This document shows positions 1-12,200 of a stretch of DNA of 50,168 nt, piece after piece (position 1 is the stretch's first letter; each line of letters opens with the position of its first letter). Source of the stretch: a virus. Under the pieces are notes generated by a model, which did not search any database, had not been told where the DNA came from, and saw nothing but the letters and a program-made list of their open reading frames with translations. The position numbers were made by a program, and so were the translations under genes. The stretch spans positions 1-50,168 of the IMG/VR virus record IMGVR_UViG_3300027833_000073. One strand, given 5' to 3'.

Positions 1-2
1 AC

Positions 3-1490
3 GATGCTAATAAATTACCAATTACTGCCGATGCAAAAGAAGCAAGAACAGTTAACACGCAAGGTGTACCGACAGAACAACAAGCACGTTCAGATGAAAG
101 ATATTCTGTAGACATATCTAAAAGACCTGAAACAAGAAAAAATGCTTTATTAAAATTTAGAGAAGAAGCTATAGCAATGCTAAATAGAAAGCCTGGCTCT
201 ACTAAATTAGGTGGCGACGGTACAGGTGGCTTAAAAGAAGTTGCAGCTTGGATGAAAGAATTTGAGCAGCTTATCAAAGACAATCCAGTGTCAGCAGTTT
301 TGTCTGATAACTGGGACGGCACAAAAGAAGCGTTAATGGCTTCCGAAGATTTTTTTAATAATAAAGCAACAAGTATATCTGATGAAGTAGCAGAAACTTT
401 TTTTGAAAGTAAATCTGGTATGGGTTACGTGGAACTATCTAAGTTAAGTGATAAGTTATATAATGATGAATATTTTTTTGATGATAATCCTGCTAATAAT
501 AGATTAAACGAGATTAGTGATGTAGAAGTTAATCAACCAGAATTAAACATCACTCGAACAAATAGTGATGGTAGCTATAATGTTAAGTTGTCTGACGGTA
601 GAAGTATTAAGTTAAAAGATAATCCTAGAAACCAAATTCTCCCTTTTAATAATAACTATCAAAATCCTGAACAACCAGTAAAATCAAAAGGACTAGAAGC
701 TATTCCTAATGAAAGTGATGTTGAATTAATAGACACAAGAGAGCAACTTAAAAAAGATTATGAAGACTCTTCAAAACGAAAAAAATATAAACGAACTACA
801 TTAGATTCTGATAAAGAAAACAGAAGAAACAGAATGATGAAAGGAGCTGAAATGGCTCTGACAGGTCTTAAAGCTGCTGCAGGTATAACGTCTTTGTCTA
901 AAGCAATGCAAGACCCTGACATAGATATACCTGAAATATCACCATTATTAATGGAAGCTGTCGCTAAACAAAGACAAATATCGGAGTCTGGCTTAACATC
1001 TTCTGAAAAGAATGCGGCTATGCAGGGTATGAATGATGCATATGCAGGTGCAATGAAGAACGTTTTAGGAGCTTCTGGTGGACAAAGAGGATTATTCTTG
1101 GCTAACCAAGGAACAGTAGATGCACAGCGAATACAGGGGCTTAATCAACTTGCTGCACAAGACGCTGCTCTACATAGACAGAACTTACAACAATACAATC
1201 AATTAGCGCAATCGGTGGGTTCAATGAAGCTACAAAGAGATATGACTGCTGAACAAATGAAACAATCAGCTATAGCTCAGAACAAACAAGTAATGAGTGG
1301 TATAGGGGCAAATTTATTATCTGATTCCCTTAGCGATGTTTCTTGGTATTTAAATCCTAACAGAGATTTAATTGAAAAAGGACAACGTGCATCTTATGAA
1401 AAATTCTTAGATTTACAAAATCAAGGAGCTAAATTTGATGATTATGAATACGATGTTACAGGCAATAATCTAAGAAAAAAAGAAAAATAA
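3..1490 (+). CDS. Helical virion-type protein, 5' end outside window
   Basis: The reading frame is open from base 3 with no stop, so the gene begins left of the window; the first in-frame ATG at 177 is internal. The visible product has about 495 residues. The first half is charged and Asp/Asn-rich. The last third is Gln/Ala/Met-rich and predicted helical (LNQLAAQDAALHRQNLQQYN and similar), as in phage internal or ejection proteins. It ends 3 nt before the next gene and sits two genes before the giant polyvalent gene, so a role in an internal virion or ejection complex is likely. No family is recognised. Confidence 0.75.
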   Translation, partial: DANKLPITADAKEARTVNTQGVPTEQQARSDERYSVDISKRPETRKNALLKFREEAIAMLNRKPGSTKLGGDGTGGLKEVAAWMKEFEQLIKDNPVSAVLSDNWDGTKEALMASEDFFNNKATSISDEVAETFFESKSGMGYVELSKLSDKLYNDEYFFDDNPANNRLNEISDVEVNQPELNITRTNSDGSYNVKLSDGRSIKLKDNPRNQILPFNNNYQNPEQPVKSKGLEAIPNESDVELIDTREQLKKDYEDSSKRKKYKRTTLDSDKENRRNRMMKGAEMALTGLKAAAGITSLSKAMQDPDIDIPEISPLLMEAVAKQRQISESGLTSSEKNAAMQGMNDAYAGAMKNVLGASGGQRGLFLANQGTVDAQRIQGLNQLAAQDAALHRQNLQQYNQLAQSVGSMKLQRDMTAEQMKQSAIAQNKQVMSGIGANLLSDSLSDVSWYLNPNRDLIEKGQRASYEKFLDLQNQGAKFDDYEYDVTGNNLRKKEK

Positions 1491-1493
1491 TAA

Positions 1494-3260
1494 ATGGATT
1501 ACTCAAAAGTAAATAACGCTCTTGCAGGCTGGGTTGGTTCTGGCTCAAGAAGAGATAGAGAAAAAGCAGAGCTTGGTCAAACAATGCAGATGATGCAAAT
1601 GAATCAAGCAATGCAAGAAGAGCAAAATGCTAATCAGCAAGCTATGGATGAGTTTATGCAAACTATTCAGGCTAAAGCAAGTGAGATAGCAGTACGTAAT
1701 GAAGATAGAGATATTGTTCAAGGTTTATACAATCAAGAAAAATCAGTGTTTTTATCTGAACTAGAGAAAGCTGGTAATGACCCAGTAAAATTTATGAATT
1801 CTGGTGGTCGTAAGGTTATGCAGAATTTTTACAATAACATAAATAACTCTGATGAAGTATCTAGAATAAGAACTAATACAGTAGAGGTTCAAAAATACTT
1901 TGAAAACTTAGAAGGTGATAATGGTGCTAATGGACACATGATTGCACATCAGTCTAGAAGAAACTTTAATGCTTTTATGAGAGGAGATATTGACTCTTAC
2001 AAACACGTACAGCTATCGCCATGGGAAGACCCATCAGAAGAAGAAATGGAAGTTGCGCCAAGTAAGGTAGACGCATACCTAAATGAAGGTCAGAATTATG
2101 CAATATTTGCAAGTAACTATGCTAGAGAGTATGGTTTATCAGACATAGCAGTAACTGACGGCTCTATTAGTAGAGATATGATAAAAGATTATGCAGCTGG
2201 ATATATAGGCGCTAATAAGCAAGAAGCTATGAGACCTAACATACAGTCTGGTGGTGGTGTTAACAAATCTTATGGTATAAGAGTACAAAAACAATTTAAA
2301 CGTTTCTCTAGAAATAAAATATCTACAGATGTACTTAAAAGTGGTGGTGATAATTTAAATTTAGCTTTAAAAGACTTTGATTCAGGTAGGTTCAATATAG
2401 GGACTGGTACAGATACAGATGTATTAGGAGTTAAAGGGTTTGCAGGTTATGAATTAGAATTCGCACGTTTGAGATGGGGAAAAAATAATTTAGCTGATTT
2501 AGATGGAGACACATACATACCTTCGGAAATAGCAATTTCTGATGGTACTATGTACGATGAAGATGGACAAAACTTACCTGTTGGTTATCAAATTGATGAC
2601 GACATACAGCCAGCTGGTATTTACTTAGGGTATAAGATAGAAACAGCAGAAGGATTTAAACTAGTAAGAAGTGAAGATTTAGAAGGTTCTCCAAGAGATG
2701 TACAACCAGTTCTTATGCAAGAGTATCAAGATGCTGATTGGTTTTCAGGTAAAGAAAAATACTACCAAGAAATTGACACTAATAACATGACTAACATGGC
2801 TATGCTAAGTCAAGAGTCTAAAATAGATTCATCGTTAGGTAGAGCATCAGCTGAGTCTGTATTTGACCCACAAGTTGCAGAGCAAGCACCTGCTGTTGAT
2901 ATTAACTTTGCTTCTACACAAGAAGTTGTTGCAAAACAATTACCTGTGTATAAAAACAAAATTAATCAATACGTTGGACAAATGGGTATACAAGATGATA
3001 ACGTTGTAGGTAAGAGTTTAATGCTAGCTTTAGCAGCAGGAAGCGATAACATAGACGCAAGTTTAAATCAACTACCAGGCATGTTTGGACCTGAAGCAGA
3101 TTTAGAACTAAACGAAGCATTAGTAGCTGGCGACAGTAGAAGATTTTTTGACCTATATTTGCAGAAGCTTGTCAACGATAATGGAATTGACTTAGAAAGA
3201 GCAAAAAATTATTTAATACAAGTTGACGAGTTAAGAGATAAAATCCAAAAAGCATATTAG
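1494..3260 (+). CDS. Putative internal virion/ejection protein, 588 aa
   Basis: Full-length frame starting at ATG 3 nt after the previous stop, with an A-rich leader and no Shine-Dalgarno. The N-terminal 70 residues are extremely Gln/Met rich (QTMQMMQMNQAMQEEQNANQ) and should form a long amphipathic helix. The remainder is mixed alpha/beta with an Asp-rich centre. It has no signal peptide or transmembrane helix. Its place directly before the 4627-residue protein, 4 nt away, suggests the two are co-translated and co-packaged. Function is inferred from position only. Confidence 0.75.
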   Translation: MDYSKVNNALAGWVGSGSRRDREKAELGQTMQMMQMNQAMQEEQNANQQAMDEFMQTIQAKASEIAVRNEDRDIVQGLYNQEKSVFLSELEKAGNDPVKFMNSGGRKVMQNFYNNINNSDEVSRIRTNTVEVQKYFENLEGDNGANGHMIAHQSRRNFNAFMRGDIDSYKHVQLSPWEDPSEEEMEVAPSKVDAYLNEGQNYAIFASNYAREYGLSDIAVTDGSISRDMIKDYAAGYIGANKQEAMRPNIQSGGGVNKSYGIRVQKQFKRFSRNKISTDVLKSGGDNLNLALKDFDSGRFNIGTGTDTDVLGVKGFAGYELEFARLRWGKNNLADLDGDTYIPSEIAISDGTMYDEDGQNLPVGYQIDDDIQPAGIYLGYKIETAEGFKLVRSEDLEGSPRDVQPVLMQEYQDADWFSGKEKYYQEIDTNNMTNMAMLSQESKIDSSLGRASAESVFDPQVAEQAPAVDINFASTQEVVAKQLPVYKNKINQYVGQMGIQDDNVVGKSLMLALAAGSDNIDASLNQLPGMFGPEADLELNEALVAGDSRRFFDLYLQKLVNDNGIDLERAKNYLIQVDELRDKIQKAY

Positions 3261-3264
3261 TATT

Positions 3265-6200
3265 ATGGCTGAAGACAGTTTATGGAATCCTAATGTAGGA
3301 ACACCGCAAGAAGGAATAAATGAATACGACCAATCTTTAAATAGCAACTTTGATAAGCCTGATGTAAATGATGGCTTGAATCCCCCTAATCAAAATGTAG
3401 CCCAATCTGCACAACCAGAGCCTTCACAAGAAGATTCTGGTATGTGGGGTTATACAGAGCAGGCTAGATTAGAGCAAAATCAAATGTCGCCTAATCCAAT
3501 ACCAGATATTCCTGAAGCAGGAAGGCCTGGTATAGACTACGACATGGGTGTTGTAGAGAAGGTTGGTAAATCACTTATGGTAGGTTTTGGAGATATGTTC
3601 CAAAGCGTTGGTGATATGGTTGACTTCTTTGATGGTAGTCCTTCTAATGCTATAGAATTACAAGTCTTTGGTACACAGTCAGATAAACCTATTTCCGATT
3701 CTTTACATAATTTTGCAGAGTACTTACAATCATATGGTGATGACGTACCAGGATTAACTGATTTACAAGACGTAACCTTTGAGTCTTTATTAGAACCTGA
3801 TTTTTGGATGACTAGCGTTGCTAGAAGTTTACCGTTTGCTTTGTCATTAATGATACCTGCAGGTGCAGCAGCAAGAGGCGTAGGTCTTTTAACAAAAGGC
3901 GCAAAGTTTGAAGCAGCAGCAGCAGCAATAGCAGCAGGTGGACGTTCTATCGGATTGTCTGCTAACGTTTCTACTGCATTAGCAGCAACTAACTTAATTA
4001 AAACAGGAGCAGCTACAGTGGCAGCAGGTGCAACAAGTAACTTTTTAGAAGGAGCTGCGTTAGCAGGTCAAGCTATGAACGAAGCAATTGCGCAAGGTGT
4101 ACCTGTAGAAGATGCACGATTAGTAGGTGAGCAAGTTATGAAAGATAACTTATTATCTATGGGTGCAGATATAGCACAGTATGCATTATTTATGGGTGCA
4201 GGTGGTGTTGGATGGGCAGCAAAAAAAGGTCTACAAGGTCTTAGTGGTACAGTTGTAGGTAAAACAGCAACTGCAGCATCTAAAAAGGCAGCTATAGCAG
4301 CTTTAAAAAACCCAGGCATGACATCTGTTATTAAACGTGCATCTAAAATTTTAGGTGCAGGTGCTGCTAACGGTTTGACTGATGGTATGATAGAACAATT
4401 TCAAGAAGTTTATCAAGACTGGTCAGTGCAACGTAGAATTGCAGATGCTAAAGGTGAAGACTTTCCTGATTATTTAGAGTTTTTCCAAGACAAGGAACAA
4501 TTACCGACAAGAGTTGTTTCGTTTGCTACAAGTTTATTAATGTCTGGAGCTTCTAACATGATTAGAACCGCATCAGAAAATAGAGTATTTTTAGATAAAT
4601 CTTTAGATGATAGATTAGAATCACACGAGTTATTAGATATTTTTAATAATGAAGTGGAAGCAGGGGAATATGTAACTAACAAACCTACATATACAGTAGA
4701 CCCTACTACAGGAGAGCCAGTAGAGAAAGATAATATAACTGTATTAAAAGCAGAACAAATGCAAGAGCTAGGTAGAGATACTGCAGCTCGTACAATGATT
4801 ATGAATGCTGTTAGAGGTGGAGTTGCTGAAACGGCTAGAGTTATGGAATTTCTTGGCGCTCAACTACAAGCTGGTACTATTAGCGAATCACAAATGGAGA
4901 TGTATCAATCTACACTTACAGAAGTGCAAGATGCTGTTGCAAAATATCCAACACAAAATTTAAACAATAAACAGAAGACTAAATTAGTTGCTCATGCTTG
5001 GCTTAACAATACAGTAACACAAGCAATAGCAAAACAAATAGAAGATTTTGATGCGCAAATTAACGAGATACAATCTTTAGTTGATGATGGCACTCAAAAA
5101 CAGCCTTGGGCAGATGGTGAAATAGCTGGTATAAATGTAGCTAAAGAGCAGGCTCTTAAGGAGTTAAAGTCTATAAAATCATCTAGCTCTGAAACAATTA
5201 GACAAATATATAAAGAGGCAGAGCAACAAACAGCTAAAGATGTTTTTCAAAAAAACGTAGCTCCGTTATTAGATTCAGCTGCACAAAAAGCTTCTAAAGG
5301 TGAGTCGCTTACCTCTGAAGAGCAAGAAGCTGTAGATAATAACAAAGCAGCTTACAAGTCTTATACAGAATCATACACCAAAGTTGATGCTATAAATAAA
5401 GCTTCTGAAAAGCTAGGTAAAAATATATCTGATTATGAATCGACTGTAAATGAAGACGGTAGTGTAGAGTTTAAGAAAAGTGAAAATGGTAATACTAATG
5501 TTGTCACTGTAGATAAAGACGGTAATGTAACAGAAAAAAATTCACGAACAAGTGACATCGTTGATGAAGCTGTTGAGAACTTAGAACAAGAAGCAGAGCA
5601 AAATCAAGATTCTGAAACAACGGAAGACGACGGTGGTATTGATGAAGCTATCAACAAAGAAGAATCCGTTGAAGCAGAAACTATAAATACAGAAATAAAC
5701 AGTAAGAACTCAACAGCTGGCGCTATAAAACTTGCACTAGAAAACAATTTAGATATATCAAGTTTAATAGGCAAAGGTAGCGGTAAAAATAAAAGAATAT
5801 TAAAAGCAGACGTACAACGTTTATTAGATGTAGTAAACAATACACCAGAAGGTCAAGATGACGGACAAGGTAGGTTGTTTAATTCTTTGTTAGAAGGAGC
5901 TAAACTTATTAATAAACAAGTAGCAAAATCAGCTAAAAAAGTATTTAGTAAAGAAACTTATGGCTCGGTAGTATCATATGTAAAGAAACATATGGCTAAG
6001 AGACGAATTAAGAACGCTTTTATCATAGGACAAGGTTCAGAGCGTGTGTTACAATCTTTATTTGCAGATAAGGCAGCAGACGGCCTTATATCAAGCGCAA
6101 TTATGACAGACATAGCTAAAAAGGGAACAAACTTTTTAGGTTACATGGCTGGTCTTAGTGTGTTTATAGATGCAGATTCAGAATATGCAGACGAAACTTT

Positions 6201-9200
6201 CTTCCACGAAAACTTTCATGGATTTAGAAAACTGTATGGACACTTACCTGAAGTACAAGCTATGATGAAAGCTATTGTAGACCAGGAAATATACAACAGC
6301 ATTAAAATGACTTATGCTAGAAACATTGTTTATAGCCATAAAAGAATAGCTGGCTCTGGTACAATACTACAAAAACAAGCATTAAAAGTTATTAATAGAA
6401 ACAGAGGTGCTAACAATAAAATAGCTACTACTATAAATGAATACTCACAAATGAAAGGTGAGTCTATTACATTTGAATTACATAAAGAATTTTATGAAAG
6501 TAGTTTAGAAATACTAAAGAAAGAAGGTTATGTAGAACTAGAATCTACTAATCAAACTAATATACAAGACGAAGCGTTAACTAAGCTTGCTGGTATATAT
6601 GGTGCTGAAAATCAAGACATGTTTATAGCAGACCCTGCAAAACGTAAGGCCTATAATGAAAGCATGAAGTCTTGGAAAAGTAAAATAGCTAGTGCATTTA
6701 CTAAAGAAGAAGCAGAGTTTTCATTAGAAAAAGCATCTAAAGGTCAATACAAAAAAGGAGACGGTCTTGATTTAGAAGAATCGTTTGCACAAATAAAAGA
6801 TTTAATTGCTACTAAAGAAAAACGTTATTCAAATCTTAAAGAATCACCATCAACTCTTGACATACAAGCTCTAGAGCGTGATGCTGTAAGAAAAGAAATA
6901 CGAACTGTATTAGTAGGAGAGAGAGATAATATTATTAAGGCAGCTCAAGATTTTAAGAGTAAAGATTTGCCTAAAATTTTGGAAGAATCATCCACTGGTG
7001 AAACTGATGTAGATGCACAACTTGAAGACATCAAAAGTAAAATAGCTACAAGTTCAGCATTTAGAAAATTAAGAGTTGGATTAGTACAAAAAATCTTATC
7101 TCCATACAAGCCTGGAACTGAGGACTTTAACACTGTAAGGGAGATGTTGTTGACAGATGAAAAATATCTATCTAACATTATGAACTCTTTCTTTCAGTCT
7201 AAATTACAAGAAGACGCAATTAACGAACTTAATCAACAAATGATTATGTTTGATAATAACACAATGGAAGCGTTAAGAGACGATATTGATGATGAGTCTG
7301 GTGCTATGTTAGCACAAATATTAGACGAGCATGAGCATATGTCTGACAAGTTTTATAAAATTGTTAGAATGTTTATAGAAAAAGAAAAGTATATAGGAAG
7401 TAATTCTATAAGCGGACGTGAACTTAAAATGGTTACGAACAAAGAAAACATAATGAGAGGGTTAAAAAAGTTAAGTCTTGAATACCCTTCAGCAGAAATG
7501 TTTGTAACAGAAGCGCAAGAGTTGATTGAAAAAAGAAACTTTAATCCAGATGTACTAGAAAAAGTAACAGGTAATTTTTTACACTTTTTAAGTACAGAGA
7601 TAGACTCAGTTGGTCAAGACATATTTAGTGCTGTTTTGTTGCAGTTCCGTTCTATGACAACAGAAAAAGGTCTGATGATAAAAGATGGTACATGGGCGTT
7701 AGCTATGACCACGCAAATGCGAAGAGATATTAACAAAGCTCATAATACAGTAAGAGAAAATTGGGAGCAAAGTCTTACATATAGAAATGAAGAAACAAGA
7801 GGTGAGTGGCTAAAGTCATTGGCAGAAACAAGAATAAGTTCTTATAATGCTATCAAATTTAATTCAGCGCAAACTCGTCAAGACAAGGATAAATATTATA
7901 AACGTATTAATCTAAAAAACACGCAACAGCACTACGACATATACAGAAATTATGAAGCAAGACTTGATATATCAAGAGGGCTAGCTAAATTACTGTACGA
8001 AACTAATGGCTTTAATGACAAGAATGTTTTAGACTTTATAAACAGAAACATGCTTCCGTCAGACATGCAGCTTACTTTTAAGCAATTTAAAGAACAAAGC
8101 ATAAAAGATGAAAACGGTAATATATACAGTATACAAAACTACTTTACGAAAGAACGTATAGAAGAAATGTTTTGGAAAACTATAGCAGTTGATTCTACAC
8201 TACAAGAGCAATATAATGAAGAAATAGGCTTAAAAAGATTCCAACAAATTGCTGAAAGAGATGTACTTAATCAGATTTTAGGTAATAGTTTTTACGATGT
8301 TGAAATGTCGCGTCATCTTAAATCTTTAAAAGTTAATATATCAGACGAGAAAAAACAAGAAATACGTAATATTTACCAACAAAAAATAGCTGATAGATTC
8401 CAAGAGTCTAAATGGACTAATGCCTTACAAGAACAAAACGAAGCATATATAGTGCAGGCTGACTCTTTATATATGTACGATTTTTCCGTTAAGGAAGGTA
8501 AAGACATAGACGGTTTAACTTTTGAATCAGGTAAGGTAGATGAAGACAATCCTAACTCTACGTCTAGAACTTTCTTTATAAAAAGTGGTACTGATGTAAA
8601 TGAGGTACAAATTAAAAAAGACGGTACATACAAAGTAGTAAAGTCGTATCACAAAAAAGAATATGGTTCTGTAAGTCTGTTTGTAGTGTCAGTTCAAGAC
8701 AATCCAGATGTTCGTGCTGTATTCCAAGACCTTAAGGGTTTGTCTTACTCATCTAAACAAATTATAGGCGCGATATTAGACGACACTAATGAAGGTTATA
8801 TGTCTAATCAAATATCTCCTGAAAGCAATCAGATTAATAAGGTGTTAAGAAAATACTTTTTAGAGTACCACAAGGATTCGTTGTCTGATTATATAAAAGA
8901 AAACAAATCAGCTTTCTTATCTATGTTTACGTATGGCAAAAAAGCTATACATGTAAATCCGTATGCTATGGGTATGGCACAGGAAGACGTTCTCAGTCCA
9001 AGTTATTATGAATTGAACTACAGAACTAACGACGGTGATTTAGATAATGTGGTAGATAGAAATAGAATGACAAACACCGCTGTTACTACAGCAGACTTTA
9101 ATCAAATTTTATTAGCAATAGAAAACGGTAACGATACGTATCATCAAGTAATAAAAGATTACTCAGATAAATCAAGACGTTACTACGCGAAAGCTTATAC

Positions 9201-12200
9201 AATCAAAACAAGAGAAGAAGCTTTTAGAAAACTAAAAGATTTAGTTGATTATCATAAAGCTAAAACACAATCTATCGTTGATAAACACAATGATACTAAC
9301 AACGATTTTGATATACACTTAGTCGTTGGTGCAGATATTATTGCTAAGCTAGAAGAATCGGGTTATTTAATTGACCAATTAGAAGTCGATAATAGAGGCG
9401 CACTAAAAGGTACTAGAGGTCAACTTAACTTATTAGATGATGAGATTTTTAAGTTAACTATTGACGGAGAAAGTTATGACCTATCTAACATAAAAGAGCA
9501 CAGCAGAATGATGAGTGTGTTATCAGGTAGAGTAGACTTAGGTGGTGATGTTTCTACACAATTATTAGCTAGTGTTAATTATTTTGTAAATAAGTATTGG
9601 CTACAAGACTTAAACGCTTCTACGATGGAAGAGCAAAGTTTTGTAATGAAAAACAAAAGAGCTACTGGTTGGATTGCAAATCATGACTCAACCTTCGCAG
9701 GAGAAAGAGTTGAGCTTATTGTTTTTAAAGACGTAGAAGTTACTAATGAAGACCTTGTACACAAAGTACAAGTACTAGGCCCTAATGGATTAGAGTCTGT
9801 TGACATTGCAGCAGAAACTATGGATTCAGCATCTTACGTAACAGAAGAAACTGCTAACAGAATTATTAACAAACACGGTAATATTGTTGACGTTAAAGGT
9901 TCTTTTAAATTCGTTGGTTACGGTAGAAATATAGATAACAAGAAAATAGCTTCGTTTTTTGGACAAGAGTCAAATCAATTTTATGCTAAAGGTCACACTA
10001 TAGTATTAAATGAAAAAACACAAGGACCTCTTAAGTCTATATATAAAGCGTTGAAAGCTAGAGAAAAATACAATAAAGATAACGGACTTCATCTAAATAA
10101 CGTTATGGCTTATGCTAATGACGCAATAAAGAAGGGGTTGGTTTATGGTAAAGGAGACAAACAAAAAAATCACTTAGGTTTAAATGAATGGGCTAGCTTA
10201 CTTAAAGAAGGTGATGAAGCTGTTAATAATTTTATTAATAGTTATTCTTACGATGAAATGTCAGATAACTATGGATATGATGGTAGATTCTTTGGTATAC
10301 AAGGAGAGTTAGATAAAGACTCTAAAACTGCAACCGCATCTAAACAAATGTTTTCTAACATACAGTTGTTTTTAGACCACCCTAACAGCGAAGTACGTAA
10401 GGCTGCACAAGCTATAGCAATATCTCATATTTCTGCTTTAGAAGAGCAAACTAATTCTTCTGAAGTGATGACAAAATCTAGAGAAGATTTATTGCTAGGT
10501 AAAATAGAAGATGAATCTTTTGCTACAACATTGAAGACTTTGCTAGAAGATGGCTACACTGACATGCCTGCAATGAGAGATGCATTACTTAAGTTATTGC
10601 AAGCAAAAATAGTAAAAGGTGCAACAAAACTTAGAACAGGTGGTACGTTATCACTACAAGAATCAGATGTGTTATACGGTTGGAAAGCAGGTGAAGTAAA
10701 AGACGTAGTGCAAACAGACCTATCCCTTAAACCAATGAGTGTTATTGCTAACACTAATTCACCTAAATATAAAGGAAAGAAAAAGGCTGAAGGATACAAA
10801 GTACAAGTGGCAGAAGCTGCTATATCATCACACATGGCTGAACAATTAGGTTTAACTTCTGATGATTATGACAGCAAAACAGGTAAAATTAAAGACGAGA
10901 AGCAAGTTGAGTTTTTAGCTACGCGTATACCTGCAGGTTCAAGTGGCTCAACAGTGGTTTTAAAGTCAGCATATGTTGCATTAAAGCCTGGAAATACTAT
11001 AGCAATACACCCGACTGTATCTGCTATATTAGGTTCAGATTTAGATGGTGATATGTTACACATTAACACTATAAATACAAGCGAAAACCTAAGCCCTTTA
11101 CAGGAAAAAACAAACACACTTACGCAGTCTATAATGGATATGTATAAGATGCCTGAGATACAAAACTCATTAACTAAAGAAGTTGAGTTTAAATCTGTAA
11201 TGAAAGCTACAGACAGTGTTTTAGAATCAGGAGCTTCAGATATAGCTAACGACTTTTCTTTATTAGGTGCACATCAAATGTATGGGCAAACTAAAGGTAA
11301 CGCTCCTATGATTGCTTTAATTGCATCACAGAACTTAGTGTATAATTACATCTCTAAGGGTAATCCTTCTATTATGTTTGAAGGTAAAGAGTTGTCGTTT
11401 ACAGACTCACAAGGTGATATTATACCATTAAGCAAAGAATTGAAAACTTTAGATAATAACTTCACAGAAGATGGTGGGGGAACTTGGTATGAAATAACTA
11501 AGTATCTTAACTTAATATTAGATGATGGTAAAAACAATAAAAGAGCTAAGTATGGGTTTATGAAAAACACAGGCTCAGCTTTTGTTATGTTGCTTAAAAT
11601 GGGTGTAAGGCCAGAAAAGATAGCATCATTTATGAAGAGTACGCAATGGAACAGTAATCCATTGTACATGTTTTACGATGAACAAGAAAATAGATTAGAA
11701 TTAGAGTCTAAACTTAAGGAGGCTTTACTAAAAAGATTACCTAAAAAAGAAGCAACACAATTAAAGAACGCAAGTCACGAAAAACTAATAGACGCTGTAT
11801 ACAGCAAAGACGGTAAATTATCATTTGATTTAAGTAATACAAATGAAATTGACCAGCTTGCTTTGTTTTTAACTTTTCAAAAAGTTAATGACGATATATT
11901 TAGTATCAGTCACTTTTTAAGTTTAGATAAAGCTTTCAGTGCTGAACCTATTATTGCTATGTCAAGACATCATAAAGGATTGTCAGCATTAGCCAATCAA
12001 ACAAGCAAAGACTTGTTAGTGGATACTATAGGTAGTAAAATGGGTAATGAGGGTTCTTTCTTTAGAAGGTCAGTCAAACTGCATAGTAAATTACTAAACA
12101 AACTATTTACAGAAGACCCTGAATACTCTAATGGTTATACATATGGTTTGTTAGGAGCTATGCAAATAGATGGTCTAAAAGACAAATCAGGCGTGCATTC

